37,200 nt of DNA from Paulinella micropora (GCA_009731375.1 BJOX01000095.1:746544-783743); one strand, 5' to 3'. Counted from the first letter of the stretch, positions 20,885 to 32,340 are shown. Notes: generated by a model not told the origin, from the letters alone. Numbers and translations are program-made.

Positions 20885-20925
20885 GTTGCGAGCCCACTCG
20901 ACATGTTAGCATGGTCCGCCCTATC
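20885..20925 (-). CDS. 41-nt exon (DRADHANMSSGLA)
   Basis: Acceptor CTATCTATCAG, with the GATA tract giving the pyrimidines; donor CGCAAC|GTTCTT. Phase 0 to 2. The paralogue at 19293-19333 shows a strongly silent substitution pattern. Confidence 0.65.
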
Positions 20926-20927
20926 CT

Positions 20928-21006
<79 letters not shown>

Positions 21007-21112
21007 GCAAACAAACATACAAACATACATGCATACATACATACATATATACATAGATACATAGATACACAGATACACAGATACATAGATACATAGATAC
21101 ATAGATACATAG
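20928..21112. repeat. GATA, CATA and CATAGATA microsatellite intron
   Basis: GATA to 21006, then CATA and ACATAGAT octamers. Confidence 0.95.
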
Positions 21113-21116
21113 ATAC

Positions 21117-21157
21117 CGTTTGTGGCTGTAAGTCCGGAAGTAATTCGGGGTGTAAAC
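21117..21157 (-). CDS. 41-nt exon ([13 protein letters not shown])
   Basis: Acceptor ATATATAG, donor AAACG|GTATCT, phase 1 to 0. The frame is set by the neighbours; [13 protein letters not shown] is open in another frame. Confidence 0.58.
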
Positions 21158-21159
21158 CT

Positions 21160-21475
<316 letters not shown>

Positions 21476-21477
21476 AC

Positions 21478-21541
21478 CGTGGCTGTCCGGCGGAAGCAGC
21501 GAAGAAGAAGAGAGAGAGCGAAAGGGAGAAGCAGAAGATGC
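21478..21541 (-). CDS. 64-nt Ser-rich exon (ASSASPFRSLSSSSLLPPDS)
   Basis: Acceptor ATACATAG, donor GCCACG|GTGAAT, phase 0 to 1, fitting both neighbours. Four shorter copies follow at about 21590-21860. Confidence 0.6.
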
Positions 21542-21542
21542 C

Positions 21543-21930
21543 TATGTATGTATGTATGTATGTATGTATGTATGTATGTATGTATGTAGGGAAGAAGAAG
21601 AGTGGGAGCGAGAGGGAGAAGCAGAAGATGCCTATGTATGTATGTATGTATGTATGTAGGGAAGAAGAAGAGTGGGAGCGAAAGGGAGAAGCAGAAGATG
21701 CCTATGTATGTATGTATGTATGTATGTATGTATGTATGTATGTATGTATGTAGGGAAGAGAAGAGTGGGAGCCAAAGGGAGAAGCAGAAGATGCCTATGT
21801 ATGTATGCATGTATGTATGTAGGGAAGAAGAAGAGTGGGAGCGAGGGAGAAGCAGAAGATGCCTATGTATGTATGTATGTATGTATGTATGCATGTATGC
21901 ATGTATGCATGTATGTATGTATGTATGTAA
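21543..21930 (-). repeat. Four truncated ASSASPSRS copies separated by TGTA
   Basis: Units of about 70-95 bp: an island encoding ASSASPSRSHSSSS (minus) with its CATAG acceptor, then (TGTA)n. All lose the exon 3' end and donor at the same point, so the array grew from one truncated copy. Confidence 0.8.
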
Positions 21931-21975
21931 GATAGAAGGTAGGTAGGTGGGTAGGTAGGTAGGTAGGTAGGTATG

Positions 21976-22043
<68 letters not shown>

Positions 22044-22048
22044 CCGAC

Positions 22049-22095
22049 CTGAGACGAGGTTGCAGTGGCTGTGGAACGTGTGCCAACAGCAGGCG
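22049..22095 (-). pseudogene. Truncated copy of the PAVGTRST exon
   Basis: Reads PAVGTRSTATATSSQ, with donor TCTCAG|GTCGGT and no acceptor AG (the 5' part is replaced by TATC). Differences from 22209-22273 include silent CGC/CGT and ACG/ACA. Confidence 0.55.
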
Positions 22096-22208
22096 AAAGA
22101 TAGGTAGGTAGGTAGGTAGGTAGATGATAGATGGATAGATAGATAGATAGATAGGTAGGTAGGTAGGTAGGTAGGTAGATAGATAGATAGATAGATAGAT
22201 AGACGGAC

Positions 22209-22273
22209 CTGAGACGAGTTTGCAGTGGCCGTGGAGCGTGTGCCAACAGCAGGGGAGACTGCAACAGAGCCGG
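22209..22273 (-). CDS. 65-nt exon (GSVAVSPAVGTRSTATANSS)
   Basis: Acceptor CCCTTTTATCATTCAG, donor GTCTCAG|GTCCGT, phase 1 to 0. The comparison with 22049-22095 picks this frame: two of three differences are silent here, whereas all three are replacements in the alternative LLLAHAP frame. The preceding exon VSLSPAAATPST is a paralogue. Confidence 0.66.
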
Positions 22274-22931
22274 CTGAATGATAAAAGGGAGAGATAGGCG
22301 GGTGGGTAGGTAGGTAGATAGATAGATAGATAGGTAAGTTAAGATGGATATGGCTGGATATCTTGCAGTTGATAAATAACTAGCTAGATATGGCTGCAGC
22401 GGTCCGTGTGCCAACAGCAGGCGATTGTGCAGTAGAGAAAATAGCTACGTTAGATATGGCCGCAGCGGTCCGTGTGCCAACAGCAGGGCGATTGTGCAGT
22501 AGCCACGCAAGTGGGTAGGTAGGTAGGTAGTAGATGAATAGTCAGATGGACATGGCTGGATATCTTGCAGTTGATAAATAGCTAGCTAGATGTGGCTGCA
22601 GCGGTCCGTGTGCCAACAGCAGGGCGATTGTGCAGTAGAGAAAATAGCTACGTTAGATATGGCTGCAGCGGTCCGTGTGCCAACAGCAGGGCGATTGTGC
22701 AGTAGAGAAGATAGCTACGTTGGATATGGCTGCAGCGGTCCGTGTGCCAACAACAGGCGATTGTGCAGTAGAGAAAATAGCTACGCAAGTGGGTAGGTAG
22801 GTAGGTAGTAGATGAATAGTCAGATGGATATGGCTGGATATCTTGCAGTTGATGAATTGCTAACTAGATGTGTGCAGCGGTCCGTGTGGCTACAGCAGGG
22901 TAGGAATATTATAGAGGGATTGCGCTGTAGA

Positions 22932-22967
<36 letters not shown>

Positions 22968-23198
22968 GGACACCGTGATAGCCCAGTGGTCAAGTTCTAC
23001 CATCTGGGCCCTGTCGCCAGTTCGATTCCCGTCGGTGCCACCAGTATTTTCATTGAACATACCGGTCCGTCTGGAAGTGTTGGAACTGCCCTTGCGGGGG
23101 TGTCATTAGAGCCTATCGTCAATTCTTCGTACTCCCCTGACGGGTGAGACGATGGAGGCGCATGTGCAGATTTGCATCAGCCATTGACAGAGAAGCAC
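22968..23198 (+). mobile_element. tRNA-derived SINE, copy 2
   Basis: 231 bp. Starts GGACACCGTGATAGCC. A-box-like TAGCCCAGTGG at 22979-22989, B-box GTTCGATTCC at 23020-23029, followed by GGTGCCACC. The folded head is too mismatched in the T stem to be a working tRNA. The tRNA-unrelated body ends GAGAAGCAC, and both sides are (TTA)n, so the tail is probably a TTA-type repeat. The second copy is at 18822-19089. Confidence 0.8.
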
Positions 23199-23259
<61 letters not shown>

Positions 23260-23262
23260 GTC

Positions 23263-23309
<47 letters not shown>

Positions 23310-23310
23310 A
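23199..23310. repeat. TTA microsatellite
   Basis: (ATT)n with one TGTCAG interruption, following the SINE; the tract at 22932-22967 precedes it. Confidence 0.95.
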
Positions 23311-23990
23311 GAGGATAGATTATTATAGAGGGATTGCTTCTCGCGTAAAATAATAATTATAACAACAGACAGTAAAGAAATATAAAAGAGGCATTGTGCA
23401 GTAGAGAAATAGCTACGCTAGACATGGCTGGGTCCGTGTGCCAACAGCAGGCGATTGTGCAGTAGAGAAAATAGCTACGTTAGATATGGCTGCAGCGGTC
23501 CGTGTGCCAACAGCAGGGCGATTGTGCAGTAGAGAAAATAGCTACGTTAGATATGGCTGCAGCGGTCCGTGTGCCAACAGCAGGGCGATTGTGCAGTAGA
23601 GAAAATAGCTACGTTAGATATGGCTGCAGCGGTCCGTGTGCCAACAGCAGGGCGATTGTGCAGTAGAGAAAATAGCTACGTTAGATATGGCTGCAGCGGT
23701 CCGTGTGCCAACAGCAGGGCGATTGTGCAGTAGAGAAAATAGCTACGTTAGATATGGCTGCAGCGGTCCGTGTGCCAACAGCAGGGCGATTGTGCAGTAG
23801 AGAAAATAGCTACGTTAGATATGGCTGCAGCGGTCCGTGTGCCAACAGCAGGGCGATTGTGCAGTAGAGAAAATAGCTACGTTAGATATGGCTGCAGCGG
23901 TCCGTGTGCCAACAGCAGGGCGATTGTGCAGTAGAGAAATGGCTACGCTGGATACGGCTGGGTCCGTGTAGCGACAGCAGCCGAAGCAGC

Positions 23991-24176
23991 CAGCCGCAAC
24001 CAGAATAGCAAGAGATAGGCAGGTGGGTAAGTAGGTAGGTAGATGGGTAGATAGGTAGGTAGAGGTATATGTGGCTGCAGTGCCAGCTGAATGCCGCTAG
24101 AAAGAGATAGGTAACTAGGTGGGTAAGTAGGTAGGTAGGTTAGTAGGTTGATAGGTAGACAGGTATATATATATAC

Positions 24177-24257
<81 letters not shown>

Positions 24258-24294
24258 GAGGAGGAGGAGGAGGAGGAGGGAGGAGGGAGGAGGA
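23991..24294. repeat. GGTA, TA, GA and GGA tracts with one weak island
   Basis: The island 24066-24100 has acceptor TCTTTCTAG and no clear frame. The rest is GGTA, TACA, TA, GA and GGA microsatellite up to the gap. Confidence 0.85.
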
Positions 24295-25253
24295 NNNNNN
24301 NNNNNNNNNNNNNNNNNNNNNNNNNNNNNNNNNNNNNNNNNNNNNNNNNNNNNNNNNNNNNNNNNNNNNNNNNNNNNNNNNNNNNNNNNNNNNNNNNNNN
24401 NNNNNNNNNNNNNNNNNNNNNNNNNNNNNNNNNNNNNNNNNNNNNNNNNNNNNNNNNNNNNNNNNNNNNNNNNNNNNNNNNNNNNNNNNNNNNNNNNNNN
24501 NNNNNNNNNNNNNNNNNNNNNNNNNNNNNNNNNNNNNNNNNNNNNNNNNNNNNNNNNNNNNNNNNNNNNNNNNNNNNNNNNNNNNNNNNNNNNNNNNNNN
24601 NNNNNNNNNNNNNNNNNNNNNNNNNNNNNNNNNNNNNNNNNNNNNNNNNNNNNNNNNNNNNNNNNNNNNNNNNNNNNNNNNNNNNNNNNNNNNNNNNNNN
24701 NNNNNNNNNNNNNNNNNNNNNNNNNNNNNNNNNNNNNNNNNNNNNNNNNNNNNNNNNNNNNNNNNNNNNNNNNNNNNNNNNNNNNNNNNNNNNNNNNNNN
24801 NNNNNNNNNNNNNNNNNNNNNNNNNNNNNNNNNNNNNNNNNNNNNNNNNNNNNNNNNNNNNNNNNNNNNNNNNNNNNNNNNNNNNNNNNNNNNNNNNNNN
24901 NNNNNNNNNNNNNNNNNNNNNNNNNNNNNNNNNNNNNNNNNNNNNNNNNNNNNNNNNNNNNNNNNNNNNNNNNNNNNNNNNNNNNNNNNNNNNNNNNNNN
25001 NNNNNNNNNNNNNNNNNNNNNNNNNNNNNNNNNNNNNNNNNNNNNNNNNNNNNNNNNNNNNNNNNNNNNNNNNNNNNNNNNNNNNNNNNNNNNNNNNNNN
25101 NNNNNNNNNNNNNNNNNNNNNNNNNNNNNNNNNNNNNNNNNNNNNNNNNNNNNNNNNNNNNNNNNNNNNNNNNNNNNNNNNNNNNNNNNNNNNNNNNNNN
25201 NNNNNNNNNNNNNNNNNNNNNNNNNNNNNNNNNNNNNNNNNNNNNNNNNNNNN
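24295..25253. other. Assembly gap (N, 959)
   Basis: N run flanked by GGA repeat on both sides. Confidence 0.95.
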
Positions 25254-25298
25254 AGGGAGGAGGAGGAGGAGGAGGAGGAGGGAGGAGTTGGCAGTTAC

Positions 25299-25337
25299 CT
25301 GTGGAAGGCGTGGCAGCAGCAGGAGAGAGAGAAACGG
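25299..25337 (-). CDS. 39-nt exon (VSLSPAAATPST)
   Basis: Acceptor TCTTGCGGTCGTTGCAG, donor CCACAG|GTAACT, phase 1-1. The leading CC completes Thr with the A of the exon at 25527. Paralogue of the PAVGTRST exon. Confidence 0.66.
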
Positions 25338-25339
25338 CT

Positions 25340-25453
25340 GCAACGACCGCAAGAAGAGATAGGTAGGTAGGTAGGTAGGTAGGTTGGTTGGTTGGTTGGT
25401 AGGTAGGTAGGTAGGTAGGTGGGTGGGTATATGAATATATAGATAGATTACGC

Positions 25454-25515
<62 letters not shown>

Positions 25516-25525
25516 GAGAGAGATA
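25340..25525. repeat. GGTA/GGTT and GA tracts
   Basis: GGTA with a GGTT block (25382-25400), then (GA)n. A single intron. Confidence 0.95.
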
Positions 25526-25526
25526 C

Positions 25527-25586
25527 TTGTCCCTCCTTCCCCTTCCTCTCCGGGCAGGGTTGACATAGCCTCTGACCCTGGATCGC
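25527..25586 (-). CDS. 60-nt exon (DPGSEAMSTLPGEEGEGG)
   Basis: Acceptor TATCTATCTCTCAG, donor GGACAA|GTATCT, phase 1-1. Frame DPGSEAMSTLPGEEGEGG, preceded by Gly across the junction (G|GC). An alternative frame (AIQGQRLCQPCPERK) is open but breaks phase. Confidence 0.62.
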
Positions 25587-25587
25587 C

Positions 25588-25591
25588 TGAG

Positions 25592-25622
<31 letters not shown>

Positions 25623-25879
25623 CAAATCATACATGTACACATACATGCATGTATACATACATACATACAAACATACGTACAGACAGACATACATACATAC
25701 ATACATACATACATACATACATACATACATGCATACATACATACATACATACCATACATACCATACATACCATACATACCATGCATACCAGGCATACCAT
25801 GCATACCATACATACCATGCATACCATGCATACCATCCATCCATCTATCCATCCATCCATTAAATACATACATACATAC
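25588..25879. repeat. GATA, CATA and CATACCATA microsatellite
   Basis: GATA, CATA and (CATAC)n blocks, then CATC. The coding-strand donor GTATGT of the next exon is the start of this repeat. Confidence 0.95.
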
Positions 25880-25951
25880 CGTCTTTTTCCGATACACTAC
25901 GTCGTTTCTCTTTATCTCTCTTCGATGCCTTCTCGCCTTGCTTGATCAGCT
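25880..25951 (-). CDS. 72-nt charged exon (LIKQGEKASKRDKEKRRSVS..)
   Basis: Acceptor CATATGCATAG, donor AAAGACG|GTATGT, phase 1-1: LIKQGEKASKRDKEKRRSVS then EKD. The other frames contain stops. Strongly basic and probably disordered. A 30-nt paralogue lies at 26856-26885. Confidence 0.7.
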
Positions 25952-25954
25952 CTA

Positions 25955-26067
25955 TGCATATGCATGCATGTATGTATGAAAATGTATGAAAATGTATGTA
26001 TGTATGTATGTATGAAAATGTATGTATGTATGTATGTATGTTTGTATGTATGTATGTATGTATGTAC

Positions 26068-26113
<46 letters not shown>

Positions 26114-26154
26114 CATCTATCTATCCATCTATCCATCTATCTATCCATCTATCC

Positions 26155-26205
<51 letters not shown>

Positions 26206-26273
26206 ATCTATCTATCCATCTATCCATCTATCCATCTATCCATCTATCTACATATCCATCTATCTATCTATCC

Positions 26274-26323
<50 letters not shown>

Positions 26324-26377
26324 TTATCTATCCATCTATCTAGCCATCTAGCCATCTATCCATCCATCCATCCATCC

Positions 26378-26421
<44 letters not shown>

Positions 26422-26438
26422 GTCTATCTGTCTATCTG

Positions 26439-26476
<38 letters not shown>

Positions 26477-26509
26477 CATCTATCCATCTATCTATCTATC
26501 CATCTATCC

Positions 26510-26552
<43 letters not shown>

Positions 26553-26630
26553 CATCCATCCCCATCCCCATCCCAATCCCAACCCATCCCAATCCATCCC
26601 ATCCCAATCCATCCATCCATCCATCCATCC

Positions 26631-26677
<47 letters not shown>

Positions 26678-26711
26678 CATCTATCCATCTATCCGTCTAT
26701 CCGTCTATCCG

Positions 26712-26779
<68 letters not shown>

Positions 26780-26801
26780 ACCTATCTATCTACTATCTAT
26801 C

Positions 26802-26851
<50 letters not shown>

Positions 26852-26853
26852 AG
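25955..26853. repeat. TGTA then CTAT/CCAT microsatellite, about 900 bp
   Basis: TGTA with GAAAATGTA units, then (CTAT)n with CCAT, CTGT and CCCAT variants. Here the CTAT motif lies on the plus strand, opposite to most of the window. No complex island. Confidence 0.95.
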
Positions 26854-26855
26854 AC

Positions 26856-26885
26856 GTCTCTCTTTCTCGCCCTTGGCTGGCTTCT
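26856..26885 (-). CDS. 30-nt exon (KPAKGEKER)
   Basis: Acceptor CTATCTATCAG, donor GAGAC|GTCTAT, phase 1-1. Related to GEKASKRDKEKRR of the next exon downstream. Confidence 0.58.
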
Positions 26886-26901
26886 CTGATAGATAGATAG
26901 A

Positions 26902-27330
26902 TGAGATATCGACTAATGTCAGAAAAAAGGAGCTTCTGATTTCGTCAACCAAGGAAGTCTGTGGGCAAAGTATTAACCCGATGCCCAGCTAAGCCGTGAT
27001 GTTTGCACGGAAGGGACTGATACAGGCGATACCAGAAGAGCTCTCTCGACAGCATGTCTCTGCCAGAGCTCAAACCTCCCTAGTACCAGGCGGGGCCAGG
27101 GCTCGTTCCATAAGCGCCCCTTGCAGAACGAGCTCCCACCTCCATTACAGAGGACCCAGTAAGCAGATGGAGTTTCGAGACTGTGACATCGACAGTCTAG
27201 AATAAACCGACATAGCACTGTGGGTTTTATTCCGGGCTCAACAAGCGAGAAAGGGCACCCCTGAGGGAAGGATTGTGCTTCCCGTCGCTATTTCGGCATG
27301 TGACTTATAGACGTATGGCTAGGCACACAT
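26902..27330 (-). repeat. Dispersed multi-exon segment, copy 2
   Basis: Matches 31409-31797 and 5567-5802. On the minus strand, in order: [16 protein letters not shown] before [39 protein letters not shown] before GTACTA; then [15 protein letters not shown] before GTCGAT with acceptor CTTTGCCCACAG. Relative to copy 3 there is a 42-bp insertion in the putative intron after PRL, and CTC/CTA, TTA/TTG differences that are silent. This copy reads through the middle exon in a frame different from copy 3 because of a 1-nt length difference. Confidence 0.65.
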
Positions 27331-27334
27331 AAGG

Positions 27335-27387
<53 letters not shown>

Positions 27388-27448
27388 CTAGATAGATAGA
27401 TAGATAGATAGATAAATAGATAGACTGCACTCTTGATTATTCTACAGT

Positions 27449-27500
<52 letters not shown>

Positions 27501-27524
27501 CTGCACTCTTGATTATTCTACAGT

Positions 27525-27567
<43 letters not shown>

Positions 27568-27951
27568 GTAGATAGATAGATAGATAGATAGATAGATGGA
27601 CAGATTCATAGATAGATGCACAAATATAAGAAGGTACATATCTAGATAGATAGATACTACATACATAGATAATACATACATATACATAACATACATATAT
27701 ACATACATACATACATACTCGTCATACATACATACATACATACATACATGCATACATACATGCATGCATGCCATGCATGCATGCATGTGCATATGCATGT
27801 ACGTATGTATGTGTGTATGTATGTATGTATGTATGTATGTATTCATGTTAGTATGTTATGTATGTATGCATGTATGTATTATTTATCTATCTATGTAGTA
27901 TCTATCTATCTATATATGTACCTTCTTATATATATATGCATCTAAATATGA

Positions 27952-28012
<61 letters not shown>

Positions 28013-28113
28013 CCTACCTACCTACCTACCTACCTACCTACCTACCTACCTACCTACCTACCTACCTACATACATACATACATACATACATACATACCTG
28101 TATCTATATTTAC
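27331..28113. repeat. GATA, CATA, TGTA, CTAT and CCTA microsatellites
   Basis: GATA with two copies of an island containing CTGCACTCTTGATTATTCTA (27425 and 27500), then CATA, an inversion to TGTA at about 27775 through (GCAT)n, and CTAT/CCTA to 28070. The GCATGC block is a small palindromic switch point. Confidence 0.9.
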
Positions 28114-28143
28114 TTCGGACGCTACTAGTAGCTCACGTTCTCC
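28114..28143 (-). CDS. 30-nt exon (GERELLVASE)
   Basis: Acceptor ACATACATAG, donor TCCGAA|GTAAAT, 10 codons, phase 0-0. It is the intact copy at the 3' end of the large array. Confidence 0.62.
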
Positions 28144-29694
28144 CTATGTATGTATGTATGTATGTATGTATGTATGTATGTATGTATGTATGTATGTATG
28201 TATGTTCTTGTAGCTCACGTTCTCCCTATGTACATGTATGTATGTATGTATGTATGTATGTATGTATGTATGTATTTGTAGCTCACGTTCTCCCTATGTA
28301 CATGTATGTATGTATGTATGTATGTATGTATGCATGTATGTATGTATGTATGTTCTTGTAGCTCACGTTCTCCCTATGTACATGTATGTATGTATGTATG
28401 TATGTATGTATGTATGTATGTTCTTGTAGCTCACGTTCTCCCTATGTACATGTATGTATGTATGTATGTATGTATGTATGCATGTATGTATGTATGTATG
28501 TTCTTGTAGCTCACGTTCTCCCTATGTACATGTATGTATGTATGTATGTATGCATGTATGTATGTATGTTCTTGTAGCTCACGTTCTCCCTATGTACATG
28601 TATGTATGTATGTATGTATGTATGTATGTATGTATGTTCTTGTAGCTCACGTTCTCCCTATGTACATGTATGTATGTATGTATGTATGTATGTATGTATG
28701 TATGTATGTATGTATGTTCTTGTAGCTCACGTTCTCCCTATGTACATGTATGTATGTATGTATGTATGTATGTATGTATGTATGTATGTTCTTGTAGCTC
28801 ACGTTCTCCCTATGTACATGTATGTATGTATGTATGTATGTATGTATGTATGTTCTTGTAGCTCACGTTCTCCCTATGTATGTATGTATGTATGTATGTA
28901 TGTGTTTATGTATGTTCTTGTAGCTCACGTTCTCCCTATGTACATGTATGTATGTATGTATGTATGTGTATGTATGTATGTTCTTGTAGCTCACGTTCTC
29001 CCTATGTACATGTATGTATGTATGTATGTTCTTGTAGCTCACGTTCTCCCTATGTACATGTATGTATGTATGTATGTATGTATGTATGTATGTTCTTGTA
29101 GCTCACGTTCTCCCTATGTATGTATGTATGTATGTATGTATGTATGTATGTATGTATGTTCTTGTAGCTCACGTTCTCCCTATGTATGTATGTATGTATG
29201 TATGTATGTTCTTGTAGCTCACGTTCTCCCTATGTACATGTATGTATGTATGTATGTATGTATGTATGTATGTTCTTGTAGCTCACGTTCTCCCTATGTA
29301 CATGTATGTATGTATGTATGTATGTATGTATGTATGTTCTTGTAGCTCACGTTCTCCCTATGTACATGTATGTGTGTATGTATGCATGTATGTATGTATG
29401 TATGTTCTTGTAGCTCACGTTCTCCCTATGTACATGTATGTATGTATGTATGTATGTATGTATGTATGTGTTCTTGTAGCTCACGTTCTCCCTATGTATG
29501 TATGTATGTATGTATGTATGTATGTATGTTCTTGTAGCTCACGTTCTCCCTATGTACATGTATGTATGTATGTATGTATGTATGTATGTATGTATGTATG
29601 TTCTTGTAGCTCACGTTCTCCCTATGTACATGTATGTATGCATGTATGCATGTATGTATGTATGTATGTTCTTGTAGCTCACGTTCTCCCTATG

Positions 29695-29726
<32 letters not shown>

Positions 29727-29968
29727 TGTATGTATGTTCTTGTAGCTCACGTTCTCCCTATGTACATGTATGTATGTATGTATGTATGTATGTATGTTCT
29801 TGTAGCTCACGTTCTCCCTATGTAAATGTATGTATGTATGCATGTATGTATGTATGTATGTATGTATGTATGTATGTTCTTGTAGCTCACGTTCTCCCTA
29901 TGTACATGTATGTATGTATGTATGTATGTATGTTCTTGTAGCTCACGTTCTCCCTATGTACATGTATG

Positions 29969-29999
<31 letters not shown>

Positions 30000-30240
30000 G
30001 TATGTTCTTGTAGCTCACGTTCTCCCTATGTACATGTATGTATGTATGTATGTATGTATGTATGTATGTTCTTGTAGCTCACGTTCTCCCTATGTACATG
30101 TATGTATGTATGTATGTATGTATGTATGTTCTTGTAGCTCACGTTCTCCCTATGTACATGTATGTATGTATGTATGTATGTATGTATGTATGTATGTTCT
30201 TGTAGCTCACGTTCTCCCTATGTACATGTATGTATGTATG
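28144..30240 (-). repeat. Array of 31 truncated GEREL exon copies spaced by TGTA
   Basis: With the intact exon there are 32 occurrences of GCTCACGTTCTCCCTATG. Each unit of about 48-85 bp is an invariant 28-bp island plus (TGTA)n of varying length. On the minus strand every island keeps the CATAG acceptor and GERELQE and has lost the LLVASE end and donor. Island sequence is almost identical in all copies, so the spread is recent or homogenised. Confidence 0.92.
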
Positions 30241-30299
30241 TATGTATGTATGTATGTATGTATGTATGTATGTATGTGTATCTATGTATGTATGTACTT

Positions 30300-30329
30300 C
30301 GGTCGCACCTGTATCCCACATTCTCCAGC
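30300..30329 (-). CDS. Diverged GECGIQVRP exon copy at the array's other end
   Basis: The minus strand reads GGAGAATGTGGGATACAGGT, then GCGACCGAA|GTACAT: the full-length form, one base shorter than 28114-28143, with no AG directly upstream (CATATGCT). So both ends of the array carry full-length cassettes and the interior only short ones. Confidence 0.45.
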
Positions 30330-30334
30330 ATATG

Positions 30335-30627
30335 TATGTATGTATGTGTATGTATGTATGTATGTATGTACGTACGTATGTACGTCACGTAAGTACGTAA
30401 CGTACGTTCGTACGTACGTATGTATGTTATATATGTATGTTATGTATGTTATGTATGTATGTATGTATGTATGTGTGTAAGTATGTATGTATGTATGCAT
30501 GCATGCATGCATGCATGCATGTATGTATGTATGTATGTATGTATGTATGTATTTACCCCATCAGTCTTTCCCGATGCAGCGGATGCCACATTAACCTCCC
30601 CCTATAGATAGATAGATAAATAGATAT

Positions 30628-30677
<50 letters not shown>

Positions 30678-30725
30678 CAGATAGATAGATAGGTAGATAG
30701 GTAGATAGGTAGGTAGGTAGGTAGG

Positions 30726-30777
<52 letters not shown>

Positions 30778-30802
30778 CGCACAGACAGACAGACAGACAG
30801 AC

Positions 30803-30882
<80 letters not shown>

Positions 30883-30930
30883 GATAAGATAGATAGATAG
30901 ATAGAAAGAAAGAAAGAAAGAAAGAAAGAA

Positions 30931-30980
<50 letters not shown>
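30335..30980. repeat. TGTA, TACG, GCAT, GATA and GAAA microsatellites
   Basis: Contains one short island, 30555-30602, with no clear splice signals. GATA at 30604-30900 and GAAA at 30903-30980. Confidence 0.9.
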
Positions 30981-30982
<2 letters not shown>

Positions 30983-31111
30983 CTATTCTCTTGTGGATGG
31001 GAAAGGTTTAGCTATCGCTAAGATAGATAGATAAGTAGATAGGTAGGTAGGTAAGCAGGTAGGTAGGTAGGTAGGTAGGTATGTAGGTAGGTAGGTAGGT
31101 AGGTATGTAGG

Positions 31112-31147
<36 letters not shown>

Positions 31148-31179
31148 CAGACAGATAGATAGATAGACAGACAGACAGG

Positions 31180-31226
<47 letters not shown>

Positions 31227-31287
31227 GTAGGTAGATAGGTAGATAGATATCAACCTCTTCTGGATGAAAGAGGTTCAGTTGTCGCTG

Positions 31288-31359
<72 letters not shown>

Positions 31360-31408
31360 GATCAACCTCGTCGGGAGGTGAAAGGTTTAGCTGTCGCTTA
31401 AGATAGAT

Positions 31409-31797
31409 AGATGAAATATCGACTAATGTCAGAAAAAAGGAGCTTCTGATTTCGTCAACCAGGAAGTCTGTGGGTAAAGTATTAACCCGATGCCCAGCTA
31501 AGCCGTGATGTTTGCACGGAAGGGACTGATACAGGCAATACCAAAGCTCCCTAGTACCAGGCGGGGCCAGGGCTCGTTCCATAAAGCGCCCCTTGCAGAA
31601 CGAGCTCCCACCTCCATTACAGAGGGCCCAGTAAGCAGATGGAGTTTCGAGACTGTTCGACAGTCTAGTATAAACCGACAGAGCACTGTGGGTTTTATTC
31701 CGGGCTCAACAAGCGAGAAAGGGCACCCTGAGGGAACAGGATTGTGCTTCCCGTCGCTATTTCGGCATGTGACTTATAGGCGTATGGCTAGGCACAC
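31409..31797 (-). CDS. Dispersed multi-exon segment, copy 3
   Basis: Two exon candidates join in phase. 31558-31652 (95 nt, acceptor TCGAACAG, donor CGCCTG|GTACTA) reads [20 protein letters not shown] then [11 protein letters not shown]. 31424-31525 (102 nt, acceptor CTGTATCAG, donor ACATTA|GTCGAT) reads [20 protein letters not shown] then [14 protein letters not shown]. The intron between them is 32 nt. Copies 1 and 2 differ by single-base indels in both exons and so use other frames. I cannot tell which copy is functional or whether the indels are assembly errors. Confidence 0.5.
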
Positions 31798-31871
<74 letters not shown>

Positions 31872-31900
31872 GTAGGTAGGTAGGTAGGTAGATAGGTAGG

Positions 31901-31971
<71 letters not shown>

Positions 31972-32008
31972 CAACCTCTTCTGGATGAGAGAGGCTCAGT
32001 TGTCGCTT

Positions 32009-32048
<40 letters not shown>

Positions 32049-32088
32049 GATCAACCTCGTCGGGATGTGAAAGGTTTAGCTGTCGCTT

Positions 32089-32141
<53 letters not shown>

Positions 32142-32162
32142 GGATAGGTAGATGAGATATCG

Positions 32163-32246
32163 CAAAAGGAATGTAGTCCTTGCAAAGGAACGCAGTTTCA
32201 CATCAAACAGCAATTTGTGTACTGTGCATGTGTCCGGGATGGGAAT
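32163..32246 (-). CDS. Exon [20 protein letters not shown], copy B
   Basis: Same frame as 11058-11164, with two silent Leu differences and a small 3' divergence. The 5' end is cut by GATA, so no acceptor is left. Confidence 0.45.
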
Positions 32247-32340
32247 AGATAGGTAGATAGATAGGTAGATAGATAGATAGACATCAACCTCTTCGGGATG
32301 TGAAAGGTTTAGCTGTCGCTTAAGATAGATAGATAGATAT

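Larger units (their letters stand above)
22385..23990 (-). repeat. 67-bp minisatellite built on the PAVGTR exon
   Basis: Thirteen copies of GTCCGTGTGCCAACA[AG]CAG plus two diverged ones. Units at 23483, 23550, 23617, 23684, 23751, 23818 and 23885 are spaced exactly 67 bp. On the minus strand each unit holds a TAG acceptor and LFSLLHNRPAVGTRTAA. 67 is not a multiple of 3, so it cannot be read through as one frame. The array is split at 22900-23400 by a SINE and TTA repeats. Confidence 0.85.
30983..32340 (-). repeat. Six truncated QLNLSHPEE exon copies in GATA
   Basis: Islands near 30983-31020, 31253-31290, 31364-31402, 31970-32011, 32050-32092 and 32284-32325 encode KRQLNLSHPEE or close variants ([32 protein letters not shown]) before GTTGAT or GTTGCT. 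Many differences are silent (CTA/CTG, CTT/CTC, CCC/CCA). Their 5' ends are replaced by (TATC)n. The complete exon is at 32879-32935. Confidence 0.8.

Noticed and set aside
21590-21860. Plus-strand coding of the GKKKSGSEREKQKM repeat
   Set aside because: The complementary strand carries the acceptors and gives a Ser-rich frame in phase with neighbouring exons. The plus frame lacks donors and is a shadow.
22968-23040. Functional tRNA gene
   Set aside because: A and B boxes are present, but the T stem pairs poorly, the acceptor stem is imperfect, and the same sequence recurs at 19018-19089 with a shared non-tRNA body, which identifies a SINE.
28130-30240. CRISPR-like array (short identical repeats with regular spacing)
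   Set aside because: The spacers are TGTA microsatellite rather than unique sequence, the surroundings have spliceosomal signals and a SINE, and no cas genes are present.
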